Position numbers and translations under genes: made by a program
The notes under the pieces: generated by a model
Database searches by the model: none
Told to the model about the DNA's origin: nothing
The model's input: only the letters and a program-made list of their open reading frames with translations
DNA from: Halothiobacillaceae bacterium
GTDB taxonomy: Bacteria; Pseudomonadota; Gammaproteobacteria; Halothiobacillales; Halothiobacillaceae
Length of the DNA stretch: 64,000 nt
NCBI GenBank assembly: GCA_028696185.1
Contig: JAQVHL010000003.1
Location: forward strand, 1 to 64,000
Direction: 5' to 3'
Shown here: positions 1 to 8,204 of the stretch, piece by piece
How positions within the stretch are numbered: position 1 is the stretch's first letter
Layout: each line of letters begins with the position of its first letter

Positions 1-77
1 GAACTCAGAAGTGAAACGCGCCATCGCCGATGATAGTGTGGGGTCTCCCCATGTGAAAGTAGGTCACCGCCAGGCTC
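1..77 (+). rRNA. rrf: 5S ribosomal RNA, 3' part
   Basis: The first ~77 bases match the 3' half of bacterial 5S rRNA: the GAACTCAGAAGTGAAACG segment, the GTGTGGGGTCTCCCCATG helix IV/loop region and the closing GCCAGGCT strand are all recognisable. The 5' part lies outside the window, so an rRNA operon runs in from the left. The exact 3' end is estimated. A strong hairpin terminator follows about ten bases later. Confidence 0.95.
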
Positions 78-86
78 CCATTCCTG

Positions 87-118
87 AACCCCAGCTCTAT
101 CTATACAGCTGGGGTTTT
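87..118 (+). terminator. rho-independent terminator of the rRNA operon
   Basis: A 10-bp perfect stem (AACCCCAGCT at 87-96 with AGCTGGGGTT at 107-116) closes a 10-nt loop and ends in TTTT, just after the 5S rRNA. It is also placed to stop the leftward AMMECR1-like gene that ends at 136. Confidence 0.9.
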
Positions 119-135
119 CCTTTTGCGGCCGAAAC

Positions 136-714
136 TCACGAGGATTGGGTTGTTTCACCGTGTTCGCTAACCCGGTAGCGCCATGCGCGCAAGGGCATCC
201 CTATTTCGTGATCCCTTATGCCGGCTTTGAGTTTAAGTGCGGCAAGGAATTCTTTGGGCTCGGGAAGTTGTTCCCATACGCTGGGCAGAAATGTTGCGCG
301 ATGCCAGCCGGATTGGATGATAACGCCATGTATTCCCGGCTGTATTTGGTCCAGAAGCTCCTTCTCGTTCTGAAAATACAACTCTTCAGCGGGCTCAAGT
401 ACGCTGACATGGATGTATAGGGACGCGAGCTCGTCTTGTCTTACGGGTGGGAATCGCGGGTCTTCGAAAGCGGCGGCACGCGCGTTGTGGATCAAATCAT
501 CAATAAGCGGACGATATGCTTCCAGGCTGCCGATGCAGCCCCGCAGCTGGCCATTGGCCCGATTCAAGGTGACGAAGCAGGCACCGGGTGCAGCCAGGTA
601 ATCCGGTAACGGATCGGGAGACGGGGGTGGCACCCCTTGCAGGGCGGTGAGGATGCTTGCACGGGCAAGCATCACAAGCCTGAGGGGGTCATCAGTTGAA
701 GAGGACGGCGGCAT
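136..714 (-). CDS. AmmeMemoRadiSam system protein A (AMMECR1 domain)
   Basis: A 192-residue AMMECR1-family protein. The family signature LRGCIGSL is present, followed by YRPLIDDL, NARAAAFEDPRFPPV and VSVLEPAEEL, which are typical of the domain. The human homologue AMMECR1 is a disease-associated protein of unclear molecular role; bacterial members occur with a MEMO-like protein and a radical SAM enzyme, as they do here. I chose the ATG at 714 because homology begins right after it; the longer reading frame to 777 runs well into the upstream gene. The start overlaps the end of the MEMO-like gene (stop at 692), so the two are probably translationally coupled. The molecular function is not established. 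No signal peptide or membrane segment is seen, so it is probably cytoplasmic. Confidence 0.9.
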   Translation of the reverse strand: MPPSSSTDDPLRLVMLARASILTALQGVPPPSPDPLPDYLAAPGACFVTLNRANGQLRGCIGSLEAYRPLIDDLIHNARAAAFEDPRFPPVRQDELASLYIHVSVLEPAEELYFQNEKELLDQIQPGIHGVIIQSGWHRATFLPSVWEQLPEPKEFLAALKLKAGIRDHEIGMPLRAWRYRVSEHGETTQSS

Positions 715-1486
715 AACCCACCACACGGTCTCGTGGGCCGGCGGTATCACCGGAATTGCGCAAATCCACCACTTCAACGTTCATGTCGCGGGCTTCGGCG
801 GCGCGCAGCAGTCCGCGTATGGCCAGATTGCCGCAGGCATGGAGAGAGCCGATGTGCGCTTCTTCGAAAGTTTCGATATTGGATGCGGTGCGCGCATCTA
901 TCAGCTTGGCTTCATCGTAAGGCAAATAATGCGAGAGGTCGGAGCTGATTATGATTAGCGTACTGTCATCGCCCCACAATTGATCGATGACCTCACGTAC
1001 CTGATCGGGCTGGATGCTCCCGACCAACAGGGGGACAACCGAAAACCCCGTTCCAAGCACGATTTGCAGGAAGGGGAGCTGTACCTCAAGTCCATGTTCT
1101 GGTTCGTGAGCAAGATCGTCTTCACTGACCCAGGCCAATGTGTTGATTTCACTCAAGGCTTTTCGGTCGACAGGTACGTTGCCCAGCGGTGTGGCAAAGG
1201 ATTCTGCACTGGGATAGACCATGCCTTGGCAATGCCGGTAGTGGGCTGGGCCGATCAACACGACGCGGCGGATGCGCCCGGCCAATCCGCGTAGCTGGGC
1301 ATAAGCCGAAGCGGCGACGGGGCCGGAATAGATGTAACCGGCATGCGGGACGATCAGCGCCTTGGGCGCCTTTCCGGGCGCGCTTTTCACAGGGCGCAAA
1401 TAATCCATGACCGCCGTCCACAGGGCTTCTTTTTCGGCGGGGTAGAACTGTCCGGCAACGGCGGCTGGGCGAATAGGACTTGTCAT
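692..1486 (-). CDS. AmmeMemoRadiSam system protein B (MEMO-like)
   Basis: A 264-residue MEMO-family protein, structurally related to class III extradiol (LigB-type) dioxygenases. The residues matching the human MEMO1 metal site are all present: His48 in PHAGY, His82 in GPAHY, His186 in SSDLSHY and Cys218 in HACGNLAI, so the metal site should be intact. The ATG at 1486 is preceded by GGGAGGT about 8 nt upstream; this is better than the ATG at 1519, which lacks a good ribosome site. The gene is first in a two-gene leftward operon with the AMMECR1-like gene and is divergent from the radical SAM partner at 1805. Family membership is clear; the substrate is unknown. Confidence 0.93.
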   Translation of the reverse strand: MTSPIRPAAVAGQFYPAEKEALWTAVMDYLRPVKSAPGKAPKALIVPHAGYIYSGPVAASAYAQLRGLAGRIRRVVLIGPAHYRHCQGMVYPSAESFATPLGNVPVDRKALSEINTLAWVSEDDLAHEPEHGLEVQLPFLQIVLGTGFSVVPLLVGSIQPDQVREVIDQLWGDDSTLIIISSDLSHYLPYDEAKLIDARTASNIETFEEAHIGSLHACGNLAIRGLLRAAEARDMNVEVVDLRNSGDTAGPRDRVVGYAAVLFN

Positions 1487-1804
1487 GATCGGCACCTCCC
1501 TGGCGTCATGAGTTGACAACGATATTTCAGCATACGCTGTTGAACACTTGATTCAAGAGCCCTGCCGGGGGCAGGGCGATAAACGGTATTTTTTTGCAGA
1601 TTAAAGTGGCTTTTGGTGGTTTTTCCGGCTCATCCTGGGGGCGTGTCCTGCAGCGATGTATCGGCCTGCTATGCTCTAACAGAATGTTAAAGTATGGCTT
1701 TCTGCCTCTTTTGTGCTTGTGTCGGTCGTTCATGGTTTGCCATCTTAAGGGGCGTTTAAGAGCCTTTCGATAGCGCGTCAGGCCGAACGTGAGGAGCGCG
1801 TTGC
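1487..1804. other. divergent intergenic region of the AmmeMemoRadiSam genes
   Basis: This 318-base gap separates the MEMO-like gene (leftward) from the radical SAM gene (rightward). It contains an 8-bp perfect hairpin (GCCCTGCC 1559-1566 with GGCAGGGC 1570-1577) followed, 13 nt later, by a run of seven T. A weak extended -10 candidate, TGCTATGCT at 1667-1675, could serve the radical SAM gene, but I see no convincing -35. A 68-codon frame on the minus strand (1527-1733) has no recognisable features and is not called. Confidence 0.5.
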
Positions 1805-2899
1805 ATGGAATTACTTCCGGAGGGTAGGGGTAAAACCCGTTTCTGGCACCATCTTGATGACGGGCGGGTGCAGTGTGATGTGTGTCCGCGCGCTTGCAAG
1901 TTGCGCGAGGGACAACGCGGGTTGTGCTTCGTGCGCGCTTGTCAGGGGGGGGAGGTGGTGCTGCTCAGCTACGGGCGTTCCAGTGGGTTCTGCGTCGATC
2001 CGATCGAAAAAAAACCGCTCAACCATTTTCTGCCGGGCACACCGGTGCTTTCGTTTGGCACCGCGGGCTGCAATCTCGCCTGCAAGTTCTGCCAGAACTG
2101 GGACATGAGCAAGTCGCGCGAAATGGACACCCTGATGGACGCCGCGAGTCCGGAATTGCTTGCGCACACCGCTGAGCGTCTGGGGTGTCGCAGTGTGGCG
2201 TATACCTATAACGACCCGGTGATCTTCATGGAGTATGCCCTGGATACAGCCGCTGCCTGTCATGCGCGTGGCATCCGCTCGGTGGCGGTGACTGCCGGCT
2301 ATATTTGCCCCGAGCCGCGCGCTGAATTCTTTGCCAGCATGGACGCGGCCAATATCGACCTCAAGGGCTTCAGCGAGGCGTTTTACTGGAACATCTGTGG
2401 CGGTCATCTGCGCGATATTCTGGATACCCTCGTCTATGTGCGTCATGAAACCTCATGCTGGCTTGAGTTGACCACCCTGCTCATTCCGGGGCACAACGAC
2501 AGCCCCGAGGAAATCGATGCCATGACTCGCTGGGTGGTGGCCGAACTGGGGCCGGACGTACCCATGCACTTCACCGCATTTCACCCGGACTGGAAGATGC
2601 TCGACGTGCCGCCGACACCAGCGGACACCCTGCGTCGCGCGCGTGCGGTCGCGCGCGAAAATGGCGTGCGTTACGCCTATACCGGCAATGTCCATGATCC
2701 CGAAGGTCAAACCACCTATTGTCATGCCTGTGGCATGCCGCTGATCGAGCGCGATGGCTACCGCATTCTGGGCTGGCATCTGCGCGATACGGGCGTGTGT
2801 GAAAAATGCGGCACGCGGCTGCCTGGCGTGTTTGAATCCGAACCCGGTCACTGGGGGCCGCGCCGTCTGCCGGTGCATCTGGAGGGGAGTGTTTTGTGA
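1805..2899 (+). CDS. AmmeMemoRadiSam system radical SAM enzyme
   Basis: A 364-residue radical SAM protein. The cluster-binding motif is Cys89-x3-Cys93-x2-Cys96 (CNLACKFC), giving a 4Fe-4S cluster that cleaves S-adenosylmethionine. Two further cysteine groups stand out: an N-terminal set (CDVCPRACKLREGQRGLC, about residues 25-43) and a C-terminal rubredoxin-like zinc ribbon (CHAC near 310 and CEKC near 334). This arrangement is typical of the subfamily that travels with AMMECR1-like and MEMO-like genes, and it resembles pyruvate formate-lyase activases. No glycyl-radical enzyme is present in the window. The stop overlaps the start of the next gene (TGATG), indicating coupled translation. The substrate is unknown. 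Confidence 0.93.
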   Translation: MELLPEGRGKTRFWHHLDDGRVQCDVCPRACKLREGQRGLCFVRACQGGEVVLLSYGRSSGFCVDPIEKKPLNHFLPGTPVLSFGTAGCNLACKFCQNWDMSKSREMDTLMDAASPELLAHTAERLGCRSVAYTYNDPVIFMEYALDTAAACHARGIRSVAVTAGYICPEPRAEFFASMDAANIDLKGFSEAFYWNICGGHLRDILDTLVYVRHETSCWLELTTLLIPGHNDSPEEIDAMTRWVVAELGPDVPMHFTAFHPDWKMLDVPPTPADTLRRARAVARENGVRYAYTGNVHDPEGQTTYCHACGMPLIERDGYRILGWHLRDTGVCEKCGTRLPGVFESEPGHWGPRRLPVHLEGSVL

Positions 2900-3597
2900 T
2901 GCGTGTGTGGGCGGCTGGCGCGTTGCTGTGTTTTTTTCTTTTTGCAGGCGCGCATGCCGATGAGCCTACACCCACGCTCACGCTCCAACGTCCCGCGTTG
3001 TTTGTAAATGTGCATGATGTGGCGCCTGATGTGCTGTGCCAGCTACGTTACTTGGGGGCGGATAATTTCGTTGGTGCTCCGGTGGAGGGGTATCGTGCCA
3101 ATCGTTGTCTTCTGACCCGCCCGGCGGCTGAGGCCCTGGCGCGCGTGGATGCCCGACTGGCATCTTTCGGTCTGGGGCTGCATCTGTTCGATGCGTATCG
3201 ACCTCAGCGTGCGGTGGATCATTTCGTGCGCTGGGCACAGGATGTGGCTGATACGCGTACGCAGGCGATCTACTATCCCCGTCTGGATAAGGCGAGACTC
3301 TTTCCCGAAGGCTATATCGCAAAGCGCTCAGGACATAGCCGGGGCAGTACGGTGGATGTGACCTTGATCGAGCGTCGTACTGGGCAGCCGCTTCCAATGG
3401 GAACGCCTTTTGATTTCTTTGGGCCCGAATCCTGGCCGGACGATCCGGGGCAGAAGGCCGAGGTGCGCGCGCATCGTCTGCTCTTGCGCACACTCATGCA
3501 GTCGGAAGGATTTATGCCCTATGCCCAAGAGTGGTGGCATTTCACCTTGGGAAATGAGCCGTTTCCCGATACCTATTTTGACTTTCCCGTGGAGTGA
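2899..3597 (+). CDS. D-alanyl-D-alanine dipeptidase (VanX/DdpX type, M15D)
   Basis: A 232-residue zinc dipeptidase with an N-terminal signal peptide (hydrophobic core about residues 4-20, ending near AHA). The zinc and catalytic residues of the VanX family are present with the family spacing: His146 and Asp153 in SGHSRGSTVD, and Glu211 and His214 in EWWH. It should hydrolyse D-Ala-D-Ala released from peptidoglycan, in the periplasm. No vanH/vanA ligase genes accompany it, so it is better read as a cell-wall recycling enzyme than as vancomycin resistance. The ATG overlaps the stop of the radical SAM gene. Whether this linkage is functional or merely operonic is not known. Confidence 0.93.
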   Translation: MRVWAAGALLCFFLFAGAHADEPTPTLTLQRPALFVNVHDVAPDVLCQLRYLGADNFVGAPVEGYRANRCLLTRPAAEALARVDARLASFGLGLHLFDAYRPQRAVDHFVRWAQDVADTRTQAIYYPRLDKARLFPEGYIAKRSGHSRGSTVDVTLIERRTGQPLPMGTPFDFFGPESWPDDPGQKAEVRAHRLLLRTLMQSEGFMPYAQEWWHFTLGNEPFPDTYFDFPVE

Positions 3598-3606
3598 GCG
3601 GGTTTC

Positions 3607-4842
3607 GTGACTCTCGAAAAAGCCTTTCCTCTCTGGCTTGGATACCGGTTGGCGGGGATTTTACTTCTGATGTACGCGTTCAGTGGCTGGGCGGCGGATG
3701 CGTCGGGTATTGGCGTGTTCTCGCCCCGCGTGGTCACCGTGCATCTGTTCTGGGCCAAGGGCTGTCCGCATTGCGAACGCGAGCGGCGATTCCTGGCCCA
3801 GCTCGCGGCTCGCGACGCACGGGTGCGCGTGCAGGAGTACGAATTGACCGATGATTCGGACAAGCGCGTGCTTTTGCAGGAATTTGGCGCCGCGCTGGGC
3901 TTGGTCGATGTGTCGGTGCCCCTCACGGTGATCGGTGGGCGGGTCAATGTCGGCTACCAGTCCGACGAAACTACCGGGGCCTTGCTCAGTCAGTGGGTCG
4001 ATCAGTGTCTGCGTGAGGGCTGTACGGATGCGCTGCATCAATGGCGGCAGAGCGGTATGGTGAACGTATCTGGCGTCGTGGCCCCTACGGCCTCTTCGCG
4101 CATCGAATTGCCCTGGCTCGGGGTTGTGGACGCTTCGCTGCTGTCTCTGCCGGTGCTTACCGTGGTGCTGGCTGCACTCGATGGCTTTAATCCTTGTGCC
4201 ATGTGGACTTTGGTCTTCCTGATTGGTTTGCTCGTCGGCTTGCCTGACCGACGCCGGCGCTGGTGGCTGGGCACAGCGTTCATTGCCGGTTCTGCGCTAG
4301 TGTATTTCCTGTTCATGGCCGCCTGGCTCAACGCCTTGCTGTTTATCGGCGCCGTGGTCTGGGTTCGGGCGCTCATCGGCCTGCTGGCGCTTGCCGGCGG
4401 GGTTTATTATCTGCGCCGCTTCTTTTCCCGCGAGCCGGAAACCTGTCAGGTGACCGCGCCTGCACAGCGTCGTCGTGTATTCGAGCGTTTACGCGAGCTC
4501 GTGCGGCGTGACTCTTTGTGGTTGGCCACGGCCGGCATCTTGCTGCTTGCCTTTGCTGTGAATCTGGTCGAGCTGATCTGTTCGGCGGGCATCCCGGCAG
4601 TCTATACGCAGGTGCTGTCCATGCACGCGCTGTCCCGTCCGGCCTATTACGCCTGGCTGGTCTTGTATGTATTCGTGTTCATGCTCGATGATCTGGTTGT
4701 TTTTTATACCGCGATGCGCACCCTGGAGGTCACCGGACTGACCGGACGTTACACCCGCGCTTCACGCCTGTTCGGCGGGGTCTTGTTGCTGGTGCTGGGT
4801 CTTTTGTTGCTCGCGCGGCCCGAGTGGTTGATGGGCGGTTGA
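3607..4842 (+). CDS. thioredoxin-fold / CcdA-DsbD-like membrane fusion
   Basis: A 411-residue protein in three parts. Residues ~8-32 form a signal or first membrane segment. Residues ~38-130 are a thioredoxin/glutaredoxin-like domain with CPHC (WAKGCPHCERER). From about residue 170 on there are six or more hydrophobic helices resembling the DsbD/CcdA electron-transfer domain, with the two expected membrane cysteines in the contexts DGFNPCAMW and ELICSAGIP. It probably moves reducing power across the inner membrane to its own extracytoplasmic domain. The GTG at 3607 is used because it includes the signal segment; an ATG at 3670 would remove it. It lies 9 bp after the VanX-like gene and is likely cotranscribed. 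Its partner substrate is unknown. Confidence 0.8.
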   Translation: MTLEKAFPLWLGYRLAGILLLMYAFSGWAADASGIGVFSPRVVTVHLFWAKGCPHCERERRFLAQLAARDARVRVQEYELTDDSDKRVLLQEFGAALGLVDVSVPLTVIGGRVNVGYQSDETTGALLSQWVDQCLREGCTDALHQWRQSGMVNVSGVVAPTASSRIELPWLGVVDASLLSLPVLTVVLAALDGFNPCAMWTLVFLIGLLVGLPDRRRRWWLGTAFIAGSALVYFLFMAAWLNALLFIGAVVWVRALIGLLALAGGVYYLRRFFSREPETCQVTAPAQRRRVFERLRELVRRDSLWLATAGILLLAFAVNLVELICSAGIPAVYTQVLSMHALSRPAYYAWLVLYVFVFMLDDLVVFYTAMRTLEVTGLTGRYTRASRLFGGVLLLVLGLLLLARPEWLMGG

Positions 4843-4850
4843 GCAGGCGG

Positions 4851-5450
4851 ATGCGGGAATGGCTCTTGGCGCCGCAGGGGCGTTTGCGTCTCTTTGAAGA
4901 CTGGCTGGCGCCATCGGAAGCCCAATCCCTGCTCGCAGCATTGCCCAACGAACTGCACTGGCATGAGCCGCGCGTTCGCCTGTTCGGGCGCGAGCATGTC
5001 GCCCGGCGCTTGCAGGCCTGGGTGGGCGATGCGGGGGCGGATTATCGCTATTCGGGCGTTACGCTCACCCCGCAGGCATGGACGCCCGCGCTCGTGCGCT
5101 TGCGCGAGCGGCTTTCCGATGAATTCGGCCTGCGCTTCAACAGTGTATTGCTCAATCACTACCGCTGTGGCGAAGAGGGGATGGGGTGGCACAGTGACGA
5201 TGAGCCGTCACTGGGGCGCAATCCGTGTATCGCGTCCTTAAGTTTGGGCGCGACGCGGGATTTTTGTTTGAAACCGCGCCCCGGTGTGTCCGGTGAGCGC
5301 TTCTGCCTGCCCTTGCCCCAGGGCAGTCTGCTGCTCATGGAGGGCGATATGCAGCATCACTGGATGCATGCCGTGCCGCCCCGCCGGCGCGTTCGCGATG
5401 AGCGCTTCAATCTGACCTTCCGCCTGATTCGTGGTGTGCATGGCACTTGA
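4851..5450 (+). CDS. AlkB-family 2-oxoglutarate/Fe(II) dioxygenase
   Basis: A 199-residue AlkB-family protein, closest in layout to the ALKBH2/3-like short type. Fe(II) ligands are His114 and Asp116 (WHSDDE) and His173 (WMHAVP); the 2-oxoglutarate-binding arginines are Arg185 and Arg191 (RFNLTFR). The N-terminal LLNHYRCGEEGMG segment forms the usual substrate lid region. The likely role is oxidative demethylation of alkylated DNA or RNA. The ATG at 4851 is 8 bp after the preceding stop; a GTG at 4824 would overlap the upstream gene and is the alternative start. It ends an apparent operon that begins with the radical SAM gene, and it converges on relA. Confidence 0.9.
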   Translation: MREWLLAPQGRLRLFEDWLAPSEAQSLLAALPNELHWHEPRVRLFGREHVARRLQAWVGDAGADYRYSGVTLTPQAWTPALVRLRERLSDEFGLRFNSVLLNHYRCGEEGMGWHSDDEPSLGRNPCIASLSLGATRDFCLKPRPGVSGERFCLPLPQGSLLLMEGDMQHHWMHAVPPRRRVRDERFNLTFRLIRGVHGT

Positions 5451-5479
5451 AAGTTTGATAGGGGGGCGACTCAAGGCGG

Positions 5480-7573
5480 TCAAAGTTGCCGCACTTCGTC
5501 CACGTCACGTATCGAGGCGATTTTCTCTACCAGACCGCCCCAGGATGTCTCGGGCGGGATTTCCAGTGTCATGCGCATGCGCAAGAGTCCGGTGCGACGG
5601 TCGGTGTGGCTGTGACTGGCCGCAAGGCGGGCATGGTATTGGGCGAGTACATTGCCCACGTCGCGCAAAAGGTCCGGACGTTCCAGGGCCCAGATCTCCA
5701 CATCGATGCGCTGGGGGAGACGGGCGTTGCCCGGCCAGTCCACGGGGATGACCCGTTCCGGATGCTCCGCGCGCAGATGGCGCAGATTGGGGCAGTCGGG
5801 GCGGTGCAGGCGCAGGCCCTTGCCCCGCGTGACAAAGGCGATGACGGCTTCGCCGGGGCGGGGGCGGCAGCATTGCGCGGCTTCGGCCTGCATGCCGGCA
5901 AGGTTGAGGCTTCCCGGTGTGTTGTCAACGCGCTTGATGGTCGGAGCTTCCGCTTCCAGCGCGCCGGGAGCGAGCAGGGCGCGTGCGGCCTTGAGCAGGG
6001 CGGTGCGTGTCAGGCGGTTTTCGCCCAAGGCCTGCCAGGCGGCTTCCTCGCTGCGCAGGGACAGGGCCTGCAGCAGACGGGTCTGCTGTTCGCGGGACAG
6101 CCCCAGGCGGCGCATTGTACGGTCCCACAGTTCGCGCCCTTGGTGGCGCGCCGATTCGCGCTCGCGGGCGCGGAACCAGGCGCGTACCTTGTTGCGCGCA
6201 CTTTGGGAAACCAGATAGCCGGCCTGCGGGTCGGCCCAGTCGCGGCGCGGTTGGGGCAGTGTGCGGGTGAGGATTTCGACCTGGTCGGCATGGGCGAGTG
6301 GGGTATTCAGTGGGCTCAGGCGACCGTTGATGCGTGCGCCTCGGCAACGATGCCCCAGCTCGGTATGCAGGGTGTAGGCCATGTCCAGCGCGGTGGCGCC
6401 GCGTGGAAGTTCCAGTACTTCGCCGCGTGGGGTAAAGACATAGACGCGTTCGACCTTGACCCGGGTATCTTCGCCTTCGGCCAGGGCATGACGCAGGCGT
6501 TCTATTTCGTTCTGGAAAGGATCGCCGCCACCGGATTGGCCTTCCTTGTAGCGCCAGTGGGCGGCTACGCCCAGTTCGGCGCGACTGTGCATTTCGTCGG
6601 TGCGAATTTGCACTTCCAGGGTTTTTCCGTCCTCGGCGCGCACCGCCGTGTGCAGCGACTGGTAGCCATTGGGTTTGGGATGGGCAATGTAATCGTCGTA
6701 TTCCTCGGGAATCGGATCCCATAGTGTGTGGACCCAGCCCAGGGCAGCGTAGCAATCCGCCACGCTGTCCACATGCACGCGCAGGGCACGGACATCGAAC
6801 AGGCGGTCGAAAGACAACTGCTTGCGGCGCATTTTTCCCCAGATGCTGTACAGGTGTTTGGGGCGGCCGTACAAGCGAGCGGCAATGCCCGCTTCACTCA
6901 AGGTTACCGCCAGCCGTTGACGCATGTGTTCGATCCATTGTTCGCGCTCAACGCGTTTTTCTTCCGTGTAGGCCGCAATGCGCCGATAGGTTTCCGGTTC
7001 CAGGTGACGGAAAGCCAGGTCTTCCAGTTCCCACTTGAGCTGGCCCAGGCCCAGCCGGTGCGCCAGTGGTGCGTAAAGGTGCAGCGCCGTGGCGGCGCTA
7101 CGCTGGCGCTGTTGGGGGTCGTTCTGGTGGGGCAGGGCGCGTAGGGTTTCCAGTACGGCGGCGATCTTGACCAGCAGCACGCGCACATCGCTGACCAGTG
7201 AGAGCAAAAGACGCCGCAGGTTTTCCGCCTGGCGTGGGGCGGGTGAGCGCTCCGTCAGCTCCGGGGCATTGTCGAGCCGGCGCAGTTCCTCCAGCCTGTG
7301 CGCGATGGGAGCACCGAAATCGCGCGCCAGCGCCTTGTCATCGATGCGTTGTTGCAGGCGCGGGTCGCCCAGCAGCGCCGTCAGCAACGTGGTTTCGTCG
7401 GCATTGAGTCCGGCGAGAATCTGCGCCACACGCGGCCCGCGCGGCCGGGTGAGATCCCCGTCCCATGCTTCGCTTGTCAGGGCGCAGGCCGAGGCCAGCC
7501 GGGGCATCTCGGGGCGCAGCGCCAGTAGCTGATCGCAGAGGAGTTCGGGGGCGATGTCGATCGGGTGTTTCAT
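5480..7573 (-). CDS. relA: GTP pyrophosphokinase RelA (ppGpp synthetase I)
   Basis: A 697-residue long RSH protein with hydrolase-like region, synthetase domain, TGS domain and C-terminal ACT domain. The HD motif needed for ppGpp hydrolysis is lost: the equivalent position reads ALLGD (Gly69-Asp70). The synthetase domain carries the EXDD form (Glu291-Tyr-Asp-Asp294) found in synthesis-only RelA, not the RXKD of bifunctional SpoT/Rel. RPKHLYSIWGKM and PNGYQSLHTAV are the nucleotide-binding segments. It should make (p)ppGpp on stalled ribosomes; a separate SpoT must exist elsewhere. The gene is alone on this strand and converges on the AlkB-like gene with only 29 bp between stops. Confidence 0.96.
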   Translation of the reverse strand: MKHPIDIAPELLCDQLLALRPEMPRLASACALTSEAWDGDLTRPRGPRVAQILAGLNADETTLLTALLGDPRLQQRIDDKALARDFGAPIAHRLEELRRLDNAPELTERSPAPRQAENLRRLLLSLVSDVRVLLVKIAAVLETLRALPHQNDPQQRQRSAATALHLYAPLAHRLGLGQLKWELEDLAFRHLEPETYRRIAAYTEEKRVEREQWIEHMRQRLAVTLSEAGIAARLYGRPKHLYSIWGKMRRKQLSFDRLFDVRALRVHVDSVADCYAALGWVHTLWDPIPEEYDDYIAHPKPNGYQSLHTAVRAEDGKTLEVQIRTDEMHSRAELGVAAHWRYKEGQSGGGDPFQNEIERLRHALAEGEDTRVKVERVYVFTPRGEVLELPRGATALDMAYTLHTELGHRCRGARINGRLSPLNTPLAHADQVEILTRTLPQPRRDWADPQAGYLVSQSARNKVRAWFRARERESARHQGRELWDRTMRRLGLSREQQTRLLQALSLRSEEAAWQALGENRLTRTALLKAARALLAPGALEAEAPTIKRVDNTPGSLNLAGMQAEAAQCCRPRPGEAVIAFVTRGKGLRLHRPDCPNLRHLRAEHPERVIPVDWPGNARLPQRIDVEIWALERPDLLRDVGNVLAQYHARLAASHSHTDRRTGLLRMRMTLEIPPETSWGGLVEKIASIRDVDEVRQL

Positions 7574-7799
7574 GGCATTTTGATGATAGCGTATCGCTTG
7601 CGCGCGTAGCGTGAAAACGGGGGAGCGCAGGCTTTTGAGCGTGGATTATTCGTCCGGGCGGTGATTGCGTTATCATGCATTGCTTCACATGCTCGGTACG
7701 AGCAAACAAAAGCAAAAAAGCCGCCGCAGTGTACGGCAGGCCATGCCTTCAGCGCATAGCGCCAATCCAATCAGCCAACCGACGGAGTTGTTTGCCTCC

Positions 7800-8204
7800 A
7801 TGCAGGAAACCACCAATGCCCTTCAGCGCGCCCTGACGGCGCTGAACCAGATGAGCGATGAGGATCTGATGGCCCTGAAGCGTGCCATCGACAATACCTT
7901 TGAAACCCGCAAGGAAGCACGCCGGGCCACGTTGTTGCGCGAAGCGCGTTATCTTGCCGGACAGATGGGCGTTCCTCTGGAGGAAGTCCTCAAGACGCGG
8001 ACACTGCCGGAGCCTTCTTCCAGTGTACGCGTCGAGTCATCGACGGGGGGGGGCGAGGTCATGGGCGAAGGGGCGGGATTCCGCAACCCGGACAATCCGC
8101 AGCAAGTCTGGTCCGGTCGTGGCCGTCGTCCTGTCTGGTTCATCGAAGCCGTGGCCCGCGGCGTCGATCCTGAAGCGATGCGGATGGGTGGCGAAGGCGC
8201 ATGA
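7800..8204 (+). CDS. H-NS-family nucleoid-associated protein
   Basis: A 134-residue protein with an N-terminal helical oligomerisation region (about residues 5-60, charged, coiled-coil-like) and a C-terminal H-NS DNA-binding domain: [20 protein letters not shown], whose WSGRGRRP core is the AT-hook-like loop. This is the BpH3-like type. The start is uncertain: ATG 7800 (MQETTN) has GGAG about 12 nt upstream, and ATG 7743 (MPSAHS) would add 19 residues. Its stop overlaps the crcB start as ATGA, so it is coupled to the fluoride channel gene. A global silencer or a local regulator are both possible. Confidence 0.88.
   Translation: MQETTNALQRALTALNQMSDEDLMALKRAIDNTFETRKEARRATLLREARYLAGQMGVPLEEVLKTRTLPEPSSSVRVESSTGGGEVMGEGAGFRNPDNPQQVWSGRGRRPVWFIEAVARGVDPEAMRMGGEGA

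Noticed and set aside
1527-1733. 68-codon frame between the MEMO-like and radical SAM genes
   Set aside because: It crosses the hairpin and candidate promoter, with no ribosome site or family features.
2899-3597. VanX-like dipeptidase as vancomycin resistance
   Set aside because: No VanH, VanA/B ligase or VanRS genes are present, and the host appears Gram-negative.
7574-7799. Fluoride riboswitch upstream of the H-NS-like/crcB unit
   Set aside because: I could not find the conserved crcB motif elements in this 226-bp gap.
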